Counted from the stretch's first letter, positions 1 to 7,629 are shown. The stretch: 23,420 nucleotides of DNA from Gp6-AA40 sp032156805 (GCA_032156805.1 JALDXQ010000113.1:1-23420); one strand, 5' to 3'. A program made the numbers and translations. Notes: generated by a model from the letters alone, not told the origin.

Positions 1-21
1 CTCGCAATCAGAGGAACGGCA

Positions 22-475
22 GCCGTAGAGCGTGAACCCGAGCGCCGACCCTAACTCTGCGGTTCTTCTTCGAGACGCTGAGCGCCGCTATCTGCTCGAT
101 GACACCATGTATCCAAAGCGTCGCGTCGGCTACCGCAGATGCTGAGCATCGACGAAGTCGCACGCCTCATCGACGCCCCCCGACAGCTTGTCGCACCGCA
201 CGCTGCTGATGGTGCTGTGTTCGACCGGCTGGAATGCGGAGCTTCCTCACCTTCAAGTAGCCCGATAATCGACAGCCGTCGGATGCTGATTCACATCCCG
301 CGGGGCAAAGGCGGCCGTGACCGCTGAGTGCCGCTCAGTCCCACCTCCTGACGACGTTGCGTATCTACTACGGACGGATGCGGGCCGAGACGTGGCTCTT
401 TCCTGGGAACTGTCCACAATTGGCGAGCCGACAAACCCATGACGCCCAAAGTCCTCTGAGACGCTCGTGTCGTCG
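22..475 (+). pseudogene. Relic of a tyrosine recombinase/integrase
   Basis: No intact frame exists, but pieces of one integrase can be read by changing frame. Near 80-140 a piece reads RRYLLDDTMYPKRRVGYRR. At 139-171 it continues LSIDEVARLIDA. At 199-235 another frame gives RTLLMVLCSTGWNAEL. At 271-327 IDSRRMLIHIPRGKGGRDR follows. Near 325-400 the frame gives PLSAAQSHLLTTLR and then RAETWLFPGN, and a last shift near 412-450 gives NWRADKPMTPKVL. This order matches the core-binding to catalytic-domain transition of tyrosine recombinases of the type found with IS91/ISCR-like and integron-like elements (family knowledge). The C-terminal catalytic part with the His-x-x-Arg and Tyr residues was not found. 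At least four frameshifts and several stops make it non-functional. The 5' part may extend beyond the window edge. Confidence 0.75.
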
Positions 476-562
476 CCGCGCGGCGGGCGGGGTCTCCGTA
501 AACGATGCTCGGCCCATCTGCTTCGACACTTGACGAGTCTTGACACCCCAATTGTTCGCGCC

Positions 563-591
563 TTGACAACAAGCCCGGCGCGACGTTAGAT
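563..591 (+). promoter_or_regulatory. Sigma-70-type promoter for the PEP-CTERM gene
   Basis: A perfect -35 box TTGACA at 563-568 is separated by exactly 17 bases from a -10 box TTAGAT at 586-591. Transcription would start near 598 and leave a leader of about 120 nt before the ATG at 721. No other gene lies between, so the PEP-CTERM gene is the natural target. The motif match is seen directly; activity is inferred. Confidence 0.55.
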
Positions 592-720
592 TCGCGTCCG
601 TTCTTACCGCTACCGTCCGACGCTCGGGAGGCAGTTGATGTCCCAGCATCGGCTCCGCGACAACCCTCAGGCTCACTTCTGTTTCGCTTCAGCGGCAGAT
701 AGCAGCAGAAAGGTCAGGCT

Positions 721-1521
721 ATGAAAACACCGAAGGCCTGCGACGTGTGCTACGCCTTAACATCTGTGGGTCTCGCCATGAGCCTCTTGCTGGGAGCGGA
801 AGCTGCAGCGGAGCCCATCTTCTTTAAAGACCAGACCATCAAGAACGACACGCGTCGGGCGGCCAACGACCTGAGTCTCAGATTCAGCGGAGAGGTAAAG
901 AACGTCTCGGTCATGCCTCCGGGCCTCAATGCGTCTATCCCAGCGAGCGGGGTGGACGCGACCACCAACACCGCATTCTGGAATAGCGGAACAATCAAAC
1001 CGGAGGTCCCAGCGGGCAAGACCGCCACCATCTTTTGGGGTGGGGACGCCGCGGGAATCCTTGTTTCCGAGGCCACGTTCTGGACTCGAAACGGTGAGCA
1101 GATTGGCGGAGTGACGGCATTCGGTCAGGCTCCGCAATTCTCTGCGGACTTGGGTTTCGCAACGTTTCTCAACCCTCATACCTTTGACATCATTTACAGC
1201 AATGTCCGACTCTTTCGAGACAATGATCTCGCGAACTTCGGCACGGACAAGATGTTTGACCCGACGGGAACACTGGTGACGGGCGTGCCCAGCACGTTCA
1301 CGCTCAACCCAGGAGAAACGACCACCCTGTTCCTGGGTGCGACGAGCATCGACAAGTACCAACTAGCGCTGGCGAGTGTTGCTGCCGCGAGCACTCCGAG
1401 TGACGCCCTAGACGTGGGCACCGCTGCGGCCGTTCCCGAACCAACCACGCTCATTCTGGTCGGCACCGCTGCAGTCGGGTTGGGGTTGGCCCGCTGGAGG
1501 CAGCGGAGGCGGAACCATTGA
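721..1521 (+). CDS. PEP-CTERM sorting domain protein
   Basis: This 266-residue protein is predicted to be exported and anchored or sorted at the outer envelope. Residues 1-30 form a signal peptide with hydrophobic core LTSVGLAMSLLLGAEAAA. The C-terminus, from about residue 238, shows the classic tripartite PEP-CTERM signal: VPEP, a hydrophobic helix (TTLILVGTAAVGLGLA) and an Arg-rich tail (RWRQRRRNH). In known systems exosortase (EpsH) processes this signal; no exosortase is in the window. The middle 200 residues look beta-rich and resemble no enzyme I recognise. The ATG at 721 is preceded by an AAAGG-like ribosome site, and a strong promoter lies at 563-591. It stands alone, between an integrase relic and a convergent gene pair. 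The sorting class is secure, the function unknown. Confidence 0.9.
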   Translation: MKTPKACDVCYALTSVGLAMSLLLGAEAAAEPIFFKDQTIKNDTRRAANDLSLRFSGEVKNVSVMPPGLNASIPASGVDATTNTAFWNSGTIKPEVPAGKTATIFWGGDAAGILVSEATFWTRNGEQIGGVTAFGQAPQFSADLGFATFLNPHTFDIIYSNVRLFRDNDLANFGTDKMFDPTGTLVTGVPSTFTLNPGETTTLFLGATSIDKYQLALASVAAASTPSDALDVGTAAAVPEPTTLILVGTAAVGLGLARWRQRRRNH

Positions 1522-1684
1522 CCGCAGGGGGGGCCCGACGGAGCAGCCCTCAAGGGGGCGGCTCATCCCCTTCCGGCGAATCGAGCCGACATCGTCCTGA
1601 CCCCCCGCGGTCATGAGGTAGAGTGCAAGCGATCGACCGTATCGGCGGCACGACGATACCCGGGCATCGACGCGCATCGTATCG

Positions 1685-1708
1685 CAGGCGTCCTAAAGGC
1701 GTCGCCTG
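1685..1708. other. Hairpin between convergent genes
   Basis: CAGGCG at 1685-1690 can pair with CGCCTG at 1703-1708 around a 12-base loop. It lies in the 254-base gap between the PEP-CTERM gene and the minus-strand 60-residue gene, where terminators for both strands are expected. A second inverted pair, GTATCG at 1639-1644 and CGATAC at 1654-1659, lies just upstream. Neither has a clear T-run, so the terminator role is only a possibility. Confidence 0.25.
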
Positions 1709-1775
1709 AAGGCGAGGGGTTTCACCCATCCCAGATTGATATATAAGGACCGCCCTGTGAGACTGGGTGCGTCTT

Positions 1776-1958
1776 CTATCGCTGTTCAGACTCGGCGTGT
1801 CGTTTGCGCCAAAGTCTGAAGAAGCCCACGGTGGCCCCGACCCCCACACTCAACGCCACGACGGCTTCCAGCCATGTCGTCGCGGTGATCAGGCTGATGG
1901 TCGCGCCGAGCACGAGCCCTGCCACGGACACGAGCCACACGCGGGTTTCGGTCGTCAT
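1776..1958 (-). CDS. Small two-helix membrane protein
   Basis: This 60-residue protein has two hydrophobic segments, about residues 7-26 and 30-48, followed by a charged tail (RLWRKRHAESEQR). Its ATG overlaps the stop codon of the upstream gene by one base (TGATG), so translation is probably coupled. A longer in-frame version exists, but it would run deep into the upstream gene and adds a non-membrane N-terminus. I recognise no family. The coupling to a Tat-exported protein with a hydrophobic C-terminus suggests the two act together at the membrane (inference). Confidence 0.65.
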   Translation of the reverse strand: MTTETRVWLVSVAGLVLGATISLITATTWLEAVVALSVGVGATVGFFRLWRKRHAESEQR

Positions 1959-2662
1959 CAGCAGAGCCCTTGCCAGTAGTAGAAGCCTGCGATCTGTGCA
2001 GTGAAATACGCGAAGCTGTAGATCCCACAGAAAAAGGGACCCATAAGGCACATCAACGCCTGAGTGATCTGTGCATACAGCAGCTGTTCCTTGAACCTCA
2101 CACACCCTGCCTGCTGCTCGGGAGTAAGCTGACGACGGACTTGCAGGATGCCCTCGCGTCGCGCCCCCTTTTCCTCGGCGGCTTGGAGCACCCCAGCGAG
2201 CCCACGCAGGGTCGGGCCAATCCCCTCCTTCATGATACCGTCAATGACCCGCTCGTAGTCGTCAATGGTGCCGGGGGTGATGGTGATGGCGGATGGCAGG
2301 GTGAGCCCAAAGTGCTTCAACTCCGCCTCGGGGCGGAACCGGGTCATCTCGTAAGCGAGCACAGTCTTACCCTTGCGCCGGATCCCCTCCTTCAGCAAAC
2401 TGTCAACGTCGTTCGTTTCCGCCCACGCTGCGAACATCAGCAGCGCAGACGAACCACGCTGCCACGTCCCGGCCTTCGGCGTTTTGGCTTCCTTCGCAGT
2501 GAGATCAAGTTGCTTCCGGATCTCCTTCAGGATCGCATCCTCCTTGGGTGGGTTTCTCCGACGCTGCGCCGACACCGGCACTGAGAAGTCGAGGGCGGTC
2601 ACACCGGCCGCGCCGACGCCGGCGGCGGCAACGGAACCCAGGAATAGTCTCCGTGATGTCAT
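1958..2662 (-). CDS. Tat-exported protein of unknown function
   Basis: The 234-residue protein starts with a twin-arginine signal (TSRRLFLG at residues 2-9, then an Ala/Gly/Val-rich core and SAQ at 31-33), pointing to folded export by the Tat system. The ATG at 2662 has a strong GGAGG site just upstream; an in-frame ATG 78 bases further upstream would bury the Tat motif and was rejected. The mature part is mainly charged and helical up to about residue 190. The last 40 residues are strongly hydrophobic and aromatic and contain Cys205, Cys212 and a terminal Cys234, with Cys187 just before. This suggests a C-terminal membrane hairpin or disulfide-bonded tail. No known family was recognised. It is cotranslated with the 60-residue membrane protein downstream. 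Confidence 0.75.
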   Translation of the reverse strand: MTSRRLFLGSVAAAGVGAAGVTALDFSVPVSAQRRRNPPKEDAILKEIRKQLDLTAKEAKTPKAGTWQRGSSALLMFAAWAETNDVDSLLKEGIRRKGKTVLAYEMTRFRPEAELKHFGLTLPSAITITPGTIDDYERVIDGIMKEGIGPTLRGLAGVLQAAEEKGARREGILQVRRQLTPEQQAGCVRFKEQLLYAQITQALMCLMGPFFCGIYSFAYFTAQIAGFYYWQGLC

Positions 2663-2975
2663 CGGTTCCTCCGTTCTTTGAAGTTTGAGAGGCTGATCGA
2701 CGCGTCGCTGATCGTTCGGTGCCAGCGATGTGTCGATCACCTCGAGGGCAACGGAAGTGCCGAGAGACAGGCCGGTGCGCTGATCGCCGATCTTGTTGAG
2801 GATGCGAGCCTTGCCGGCGTGTTCACAGTCCGCGCTGCCCGTTCGCTGCAGCGACTGTTAACCCGGGGTGTCATCCCATCGCGACGTGAGATGACCTCGC
2901 AGTTTTGGGTGGTCACGTGTCCCGCTGGTGACGCATGATGAATCGCTATCGGAACACCACACCGAGGACAAAGCC
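2663..2975. other. Divergent intergenic region
   Basis: This 313-base stretch separates the Tat-protein gene (minus) from the SnoaL-like gene (plus). It must hold both promoters, but I could not find convincing -35/-10 pairs. An inverted repeat GTCATC (2870-2875) and GATGAC (2890-2895) is the only structure seen. An 86-codon open frame at 2678-2938 lacks recognisable protein character and was not called. Confidence 0.4.
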
Positions 2976-3470
2976 ATGCGACCGCACTGCGCCGCGCTTA
3001 TCGCGATACTCATCGCGCCCGTGATGCTCACCGCCCAAGAGAGCCTGGGCACGTACGAGGACCGCATCGCGATCGAAGACGTGATGGCGCGTTACGTGTG
3101 GGCGGTGGATTCGCTCGACGCGGAAGGCTACGTCGCCGTGTTCACCGAGGATGCCGTCATTGATTCAAACGGCAGCATCAGCAAGGGGCACGAGGAGATT
3201 CGCAAGATCGTCACGAGCCTCATCCAACGTCGCGACGACAACAAGGCCAAGGGCTTGACGACGGCGAATCTGTACCACGTGATCAGCAACGTCCGCATCA
3301 CGTTCCCGAAACCCGGCGAAGGCTTGCACCAGTCGTATTGGCAGACAGTGCGTCGCGACAAGGATGGCAAGATGACCGCGGCCGCGATGGGCCGCTCAGA
3401 AGATCGCCTCGTCAAACGAAATGGCAGGTGGTTGATTCAGTCGCGCAAGCTGACCGTCTTCACCGACTGA
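2976..3470 (+). CDS. Secreted SnoaL-like / NTF2-fold protein
   Basis: The 164-residue protein begins with a signal peptide (residues 1-20, AALIAILIAPVMLTAQ). It then shows the SnoaL/NTF2-like pattern: a helix with IEDVMARYVWAVDSLDAEGYVAVFTEDAVID, a central YHVISNVRI strand and a final NGRWLIQSRKLTVF strand. The fold is a cone-shaped pocket used by isomerases, hydrolases and ligand-binding proteins, so the substrate cannot be assigned. The start at 2976 has a GAGGA site 8 bases upstream; an earlier ATG at 2928 adds 16 hydrophilic residues before the signal peptide and is less likely. It is convergent with the beta-propeller gene. Confidence 0.85.
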   Translation: MRPHCAALIAILIAPVMLTAQESLGTYEDRIAIEDVMARYVWAVDSLDAEGYVAVFTEDAVIDSNGSISKGHEEIRKIVTSLIQRRDDNKAKGLTTANLYHVISNVRITFPKPGEGLHQSYWQTVRRDKDGKMTAAAMGRSEDRLVKRNGRWLIQSRKLTVFTD

Positions 3471-3506
3471 GCTACCCGCGGCTCGGCGAGTACCCTGAGG
3501 GCTGGC

Positions 3507-4157
3507 TCAACGGCGTTTCGCAGAGTTTCCCCTGGGCCGACGCACGGCTCGGACCTTCCCGCTCTTGCCTCCCCCGCAAAAGAACCGATCGCCGCCATCA
3601 GACTCGAGCCCTGACACGTTTACGCCTGGCGGCAGATCGATCTTCTCCAGGACCTCCCCTGTTTGCGGATCGACTCGGCGCAAGTCGCTTTCATCACCTT
3701 CCCAGGTGCCGTGCCAGAGCTCGCCCTCGACCCACGTGACGCCGGTGACAAATCGGTTCGATTCGATCGTGCGAAGAATCGCCCCGGTCTCGGGATCGAT
3801 CTGATGGATCTTCCGCTCCCGATACTGCCCCACCCACAGTGTCCCTTCTGCCCACGCCAGGCCCGAGTCGCCTCCGCCGCCGGGCGCCGGGATCGTTGCG
3901 ATCACGCGACCGGTCTTCAAATCGATCTTCTGGATGCGATTCTCTGCGAGCTGAAACAGGTGCTGGCCGTCAAAAGCCGTTCCCGCATGCGCGGCGACGT
4001 CAATCGAGCGCACTGCTTTCCCACTCGCGGGATCGAATGCGTTCAACGTATCCCCGGCGGCAAACCAGACATGCTGGCCGTCATAGGTGACGCCGTGCAC
4101 GTCGTTGATACCCGGGAAGGCATACTCACGGACGATCTCGGCAGTCGATCGACTCAT
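3507..4157 (-). CDS. Beta-propeller protein of the Vgb/YncE type
   Basis: The 216-residue protein consists of about five repeats of roughly 40 residues with the pattern hydrophobic-WF/LW, then I.ID..TG.V. Examples are IQKIDLKTGRVIATIPAP, IHQIDPETGAILRTIES and LRRVDPQTGEVLEKIDLP. Such repeats form blades of a beta propeller as in Vgb lyase, YncE or glutamine-cyclotransferase-like proteins (family knowledge). There is no signal peptide, so it is probably cytoplasmic. The stop of the upstream regulator gene lies only 9 bases before its ATG, so the two genes form an operon. It may sense or sequester a ligand for that regulator, but no substrate residues can be named. Confidence 0.8.
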   Translation of the reverse strand: MSRSTAEIVREYAFPGINDVHGVTYDGQHVWFAAGDTLNAFDPASGKAVRSIDVAAHAGTAFDGQHLFQLAENRIQKIDLKTGRVIATIPAPGGGGDSGLAWAEGTLWVGQYRERKIHQIDPETGAILRTIESNRFVTGVTWVEGELWHGTWEGDESDLRRVDPQTGEVLEKIDLPPGVNVSGLESDGGDRFFCGGGKSGKVRAVRRPRGNSAKRR

Positions 4158-4166
4158 GCTTCAACC

Positions 4167-5387
4167 TTAATCAATCGGCAACGCAGCGGGGAGTAACAAC
4201 GTCGTCGCGAATCCTGGCACTGGCGGAGTCATCCAGCGACGAGCTCGCCCGCGGCCAAACGACTGCACCTTGCCGCCCACTACGAGCGAGTCCAGCGCGC
4301 GTTGCACGGTGCGCTGACTGGCTCCGAGCGCAAGGGCCAGCGCCGAACTCGACCACGACTCACCATCGACGAGGAATGCGAGCACCGATGCGTGCTCTTC
4401 CTCGACAGGCCGCAAGAGGACAACGACCTCGCGTGCGCGACGCGGCGCCAACGTGAAGCCCCGCTTCGTCGCTTTCACGTCGGCCAGCGATCGAATCACC
4501 CTGCGAAGCCGCCCGACTTCGACGCGCAACCGCGCACGATGCGACTCATCGACATGCCGCGCCCCGAACACGCGCGCAAGTAGCACGTCCCTTGGCACGT
4601 CTCCTGGCCATGCTTCGCCCAGCACGCGTACGAGCGCGAACAGCACCGGGCGCTTTGCCAGCGAGACCACCGTGCCCGCATGACGCACGACGTAACGACA
4701 GGCGTCGACGATGAATGCTTTTGACGCCAGCAACGCTTCGACGTCTTCGAGCCGGAGGATCCGTTCCCCGCCGTTGGCCATCAGGCGCGCCGCCGGCGAC
4801 AGGAGCACGTGGAACGCACCTTCGACCTCCGCCATCAGCGCATGGATTCGTGCCTGGCGCGCGGCGTGCGCGGCTCGATCGAGCGCAGCACGTGCCGCCT
4901 TCGTCCGGAGGCGCCGTATCGCGATGCCCGCGACCACCAGCTCGTGCACGGTCTTCATCGCGGGTGGGAGAGTCGTGGGGTCAAGCTTCGCAAGCATGCG
5001 CTCGGCTTCGTCGAGGCGACCGATCAAGAGGAGGCGCCGAGCCTCGAGATAGCGTGCATGGGCGGCGTTCACCCGGTCGCCGTGCTGTTCAAGGGTGACG
5101 CGCGCCGCGTCGAGCGCCTTCACGGGCCAGCCCAGGTCGCGCGCGGCGAACGCGATCTCGGCCTCGGCGACGATGCAGCGCGCCCGGCCGACGGCCTCTT
5201 TGGATCCGAAGGCGCGCGCAGCAGCTCGTACGAGTGTCCTTGCTCGTACGAAATCGCCGAGTTGCGCCATCGCAATCCCTCGAAGCGCGAGCGCCGGCGC
5301 GTCGTCACGCAGCGCCACACGTTTCAGCGCCCCTAATGGATCACCTGCTGCGAGCGCACGCGCGGCGGCTGTAATCAGTGAGTCCAT
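4167..5387 (-). CDS. Helical-repeat protein with two winged-helix domains, likely regulator
   Basis: The 406-residue protein has three parts. Residues 1 to about 200 are Ala/Arg-rich helical pairs of TPR character (for example GDPLGALKRVALRDDAPALALRGIAMAQLGDFVRARTLV). Residues about 245-320 resemble an OmpR-type winged helix (VPRDVLLARVF, RLRVEVGRLRRVI, KRGFTLAPR). Residues about 330-395 look like a second winged helix with a clear helix-turn-helix (SSSALALALGASQRTVQRALDSLVVGGKVQSFGRGRARRW). It is likely a transcription regulator in which the helical part binds a signal. It is divergent from the DUF899 gene across 113 bases and in operon with the beta-propeller gene. The target genes and the effector are unknown. 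Confidence 0.8.
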   Translation of the reverse strand: MDSLITAAARALAAGDPLGALKRVALRDDAPALALRGIAMAQLGDFVRARTLVRAAARAFGSKEAVGRARCIVAEAEIAFAARDLGWPVKALDAARVTLEQHGDRVNAAHARYLEARRLLLIGRLDEAERMLAKLDPTTLPPAMKTVHELVVAGIAIRRLRTKAARAALDRAAHAARQARIHALMAEVEGAFHVLLSPAARLMANGGERILRLEDVEALLASKAFIVDACRYVVRHAGTVVSLAKRPVLFALVRVLGEAWPGDVPRDVLLARVFGARHVDESHRARLRVEVGRLRRVIRSLADVKATKRGFTLAPRRAREVVVLLRPVEEEHASVLAFLVDGESWSSSALALALGASQRTVQRALDSLVVGGKVQSFGRGRARRWMTPPVPGFATTLLLPAALPID

Positions 5388-5500
5388 CGAAATCCCGTCA
5401 CAGTTGTCACTCCCGCCCTTCGGCGCCTGTCACTCAATCTATCTCACGAGCACCACACATACCGTCTCGACAACGCAAGAGACAAAGAGGAGATAGGCAA
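5388..5500. promoter_or_regulatory. Divergent promoter region with GTCAC direct repeats
   Basis: This gap lies between the winged-helix regulator and the DUF899 gene. GTCAC occurs at 5397, 5406 and 5429, the last two within an 8-base direct repeat TGTCACTC at 5405-5412 and 5428-5435, with starts 23 bases apart. These could be binding sites for the adjacent regulator. A strong ribosome site AGAGGAGAT at 5486-5493 serves the DUF899 gene. No convincing -35/-10 pair was found. Confidence 0.35.
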
Positions 5501-6250
5501 ATGACGACACACACGACCGGAACGCGTGGAGAGTGGCTGACCGCGCGACTCGCGCTGCTCGAGGCGGAGAAAGAGCTCACCCGGCGAAGCGACGAGGTAG
5601 CACGTCAGCGTCAGAAGCTGCCGTGGGTGCAAATCGACAAGGAGTATTGGTTCGAGACCGACGAGGGAAGCGCGTCGCTGGCAGATCTTTTCCGAGGGCG
5701 CTCGCAACTCGTCGTCTACCACTTCATGTTCGGACCCGACTACAAGGCGGGATGTCCGTCGTGCTCGGCGATCGCGGACGGCTTCAATGGATTCTTCGTC
5801 CACCTCGAGAACCACGACGTCACATTCTCAGCGGTGTCGCGCGCGCCGCTGGCGAAGCTCCAGGAATACAAGCGCCGGATGGGATGGACCTTCCCCTGGG
5901 CGTCGTCGTTCGGCGGCGACTTCAATCCCGACTTCAGCGTGCGGTTCACTGAGGAACAACAGCGCCAGGGCGTCGAATACAACTACCGGCAGGAGAAGCC
6001 GTGGAAAGGGGGCAGCGAGGGAACCGCCGCCGTCGCGACCATGACGGGAACCGACGCGGCCACATACACCCGCGAGCGGCCGGGCATGAGCGCATTCGCG
6101 CTCGAGGACGGCATCGTCTACCACACCTATTCCACGTATTCGCGCGGACTGGACAGTCTCTGGGGCATGTATCAGTGGCTCGACCGCGCACCCAGGGGAC
6201 GCAACGAGTCTGGCATGTGGTGGCGACGGCACGACGAGTACAAAGGCTGA
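5501..6250 (+). CDS. DUF899 family thioredoxin-like protein
   Basis: The 249-residue protein has the DUF899 signature: an N-terminal helix with LLEAEKELTRRSDEVARQRQKLPWV, then YHFMFGPDYKAGCPSCSA with Cys85 and Cys88, and a C-terminal YHTYSTYSRG. It also has SAVSRAPLAKLQEYKRRMGWTFPWASS. DUF899 proteins have a thioredoxin-like fold and are often called dithiol-disulfide oxidoreductase-like, but a reaction is not established. The CxxC could support redox activity. The start at 5501 is fixed by AGAGGAGAT upstream; an upstream in-frame start at 5378 would overlap the divergent regulator gene. It is followed after 6 bases by the DUF2182 gene, so both are probably cotranscribed. Confidence 0.9.
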   Translation: MTTHTTGTRGEWLTARLALLEAEKELTRRSDEVARQRQKLPWVQIDKEYWFETDEGSASLADLFRGRSQLVVYHFMFGPDYKAGCPSCSAIADGFNGFFVHLENHDVTFSAVSRAPLAKLQEYKRRMGWTFPWASSFGGDFNPDFSVRFTEEQQRQGVEYNYRQEKPWKGGSEGTAAVATMTGTDAATYTRERPGMSAFALEDGIVYHTYSTYSRGLDSLWGMYQWLDRAPRGRNESGMWWRRHDEYKG

Positions 6251-6256
6251 CGAGTC

Positions 6257-7165
6257 GTGATTGCCGTGGCGCGACTCCACAACGAGGGATCTCACAGCGC
6301 ATGGCTTGGCGGCCATGCGCTATTTCTTGGCGTCTCAGCACTGCTCTTCGTGGTCAGCACAGTACTGACAGTCGTTTGGTGCGGATCGATGTCGGCTATG
6401 GGCGGAATGCCTATGCCCGGTGGCTGGGCGATGTCGATGGCGTGGATGCGGATGCCTGGCCAAACGTGGCTTGACGCCGCGGTGTCATTTCTCGGTATGT
6501 GGATCGTGATGATGGTGGCGATGATGCTCCCGTCGCTGGTCCCGATGCTGTGGCGCTACCGCGAGGCGAACGGCCACGTCGGCACGAGGCGTCTTGGTCT
6601 GCTGACGACGCTCGTCGGCATCGGCTACTTCTCGGTCTGGACCGCGTTCGGCGTCGCAATCTTTCCGTTTGGCGTCGCGCTGGCGGCTGTCGAGATGCAG
6701 CAACCGGCGCTGGCGCGCGCTGTACCGGCCGTGGTCGGCGTCGTCGTCCTGATCGCCGGAGCGCTCCAATTCACATCGTGGAAGGTGCGTCACCTTGCGT
6801 GCTGCCAGGTGGCTCCTGAGGTTCGCACGGTGCCGGCTGACGCCAGGACTGCCGTGCGAGAGGGCGTTCGTCTCGGGCTCGTCTGCAGCCCATGCTGCGC
6901 CAATCTCATGGCGATTCTCGTCGTCATGGGGGTCATGGACCTTCTTGTCATGGCTGCGGTGACGGCAGCCATCACGTTCGAGCGCCTGACACCCATTCGT
7001 GAACCCAGCCCATTCACTTTTTGGTGTCAGACACCAAATCGTGAACGGACACCGTTCACTTTTCGGTGTCAGACACCAAATCGTGAACGCGTCGCACGGG
7101 CCATCGGGCTCGTCATTATCGGGACGGCTGTGGTGTTGATTGCGCAAGCTGCTGGGCTCGCGTAG
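6257..7165 (+). CDS. DUF2182 integral membrane protein with a repeat insertion
   Basis: The 302-residue polytopic protein belongs to the DUF2182 (predicted metal-binding membrane protein) family. Typical blocks are MWIVMMVAMMLPSLVPML at about 81-98 and CSPCCANLMAILVVMGVMDL at about 210-229. Hydrophobic segments lie near 20-41, 78-98, 113-145, 155-174, 214-238 and 283-300. Residues about 245-277 do not fit the family: they are a hydrophilic loop encoded by palindromic repeats (6988-7089) and read in frame, after which normal family sequence (RVARAIGLVIIGT) resumes. The start is GTG at 6257, with an AAAGG site upstream inside the end of the DUF899 gene. Met-rich stretches and Cys pairs could bind metal (inference). 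Whether the insertion spoils function cannot be told from sequence. Confidence 0.85.
   Translation: MIAVARLHNEGSHSAWLGGHALFLGVSALLFVVSTVLTVVWCGSMSAMGGMPMPGGWAMSMAWMRMPGQTWLDAAVSFLGMWIVMMVAMMLPSLVPMLWRYREANGHVGTRRLGLLTTLVGIGYFSVWTAFGVAIFPFGVALAAVEMQQPALARAVPAVVGVVVLIAGALQFTSWKVRHLACCQVAPEVRTVPADARTAVREGVRLGLVCSPCCANLMAILVVMGVMDLLVMAAVTAAITFERLTPIREPSPFTFWCQTPNRERTPFTFRCQTPNRERVARAIGLVIIGTAVVLIAQAAGLA
6988..7089. repeat. REP-like palindromic repeat insertion, two copies plus a half copy
   Basis: Two 37-base units lie at 7011-7047 and 7053-7089. Each reads GTTCAC or ATTCAC, then a short T-run, GGTGTC-A-GACACC, AAATC and GTGAAC, so the core and the outer arms form a long hairpin. A 17-base stretch at 6988-7004 matches the right half of the unit at 15 of 17 positions. 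The block length of about 99 bases keeps the reading frame of the DUF2182 gene. Such units resemble REP elements moved by RAYT-type transposases (family knowledge); no transposase is in the window. Confidence 0.8.
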
Positions 7166-7245
7166 CGCCGAGTGCATGTGCAGAGGTGGGCTCCTGCCCG
7201 GCGTCGTGATTGCATCAATGCAGCTGATTCACTGTGGAGGTGCTC

Positions 7246-7629
7246 ATGCTGCAACAGTCACCCATGTATTCGTACCTGCCGGCCACGGATGTCACGCGTG
7301 CTCGAGCGTTCTACGAGCAGAAACTCGGCTTTCGTCCGTCCGAAGAGATCGCTGGCGGCGTGATCTATAAGTTCGCAAACGGCACCGGCTGTTTCCTGTA
7401 TCCCACGAGCAACGCGGGAACCAACCGAGCCAGCCAGGCGTTCTGGCAGGTGCAGGATGTCGAGAAGGAGGTCGCCGACCTGAAGGCGCGCGGCGTCAAA
7501 TTCGAAGACTACAACCAGGCGGACGCGAAGACGGTGAACGGCATCGCCACAGGCGGTGGCGCCAAGGCGGCGTGGTTCAAGGACACGGAAGGGAACGTCC
7601 TGGCCGTCGTGCAGGACATCCGTCGGTAG
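7246..7629 (+). CDS. VOC family (glyoxalase/bleomycin-resistance-like) protein
   Basis: The 127-residue protein has the vicinal-oxygen-chelate pattern of two beta-alpha-beta-beta-beta modules. The first is YSYLPATDVTRARAFYEQKLGFRP with GGVIYKFANGTGCFLYP. The second is AFWQVQDVEKEVADLKARGVKFED, ending AAWFKDTEGNVLAVVQD. Members include glyoxalases, dioxygenases and antibiotic-binding proteins; many small single-domain members act as dimers and have no known substrate. The ATG at 7246 follows a GGAGG at 7236-7240 by five bases, so it is preferred over the in-frame GTG at 7234, which overlaps that site. It may belong to the DUF899-DUF2182 transcription unit, with an 80-base gap. Confidence 0.88.
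   Translation: MLQQSPMYSYLPATDVTRARAFYEQKLGFRPSEEIAGGVIYKFANGTGCFLYPTSNAGTNRASQAFWQVQDVEKEVADLKARGVKFEDYNQADAKTVNGIATGGGAKAAWFKDTEGNVLAVVQDIRR

Noticed and set aside
2678..2938. 86-codon plus-strand open frame between divergent genes
   Set aside because: No recognisable domain or signal, no good ribosome site, and it fills a region that must hold promoters of two divergent genes.
6988..7089. CRISPR-like repeat array
   Set aside because: The units are palindromes only a few bases apart with no unique spacers, and they lie in a coding frame.
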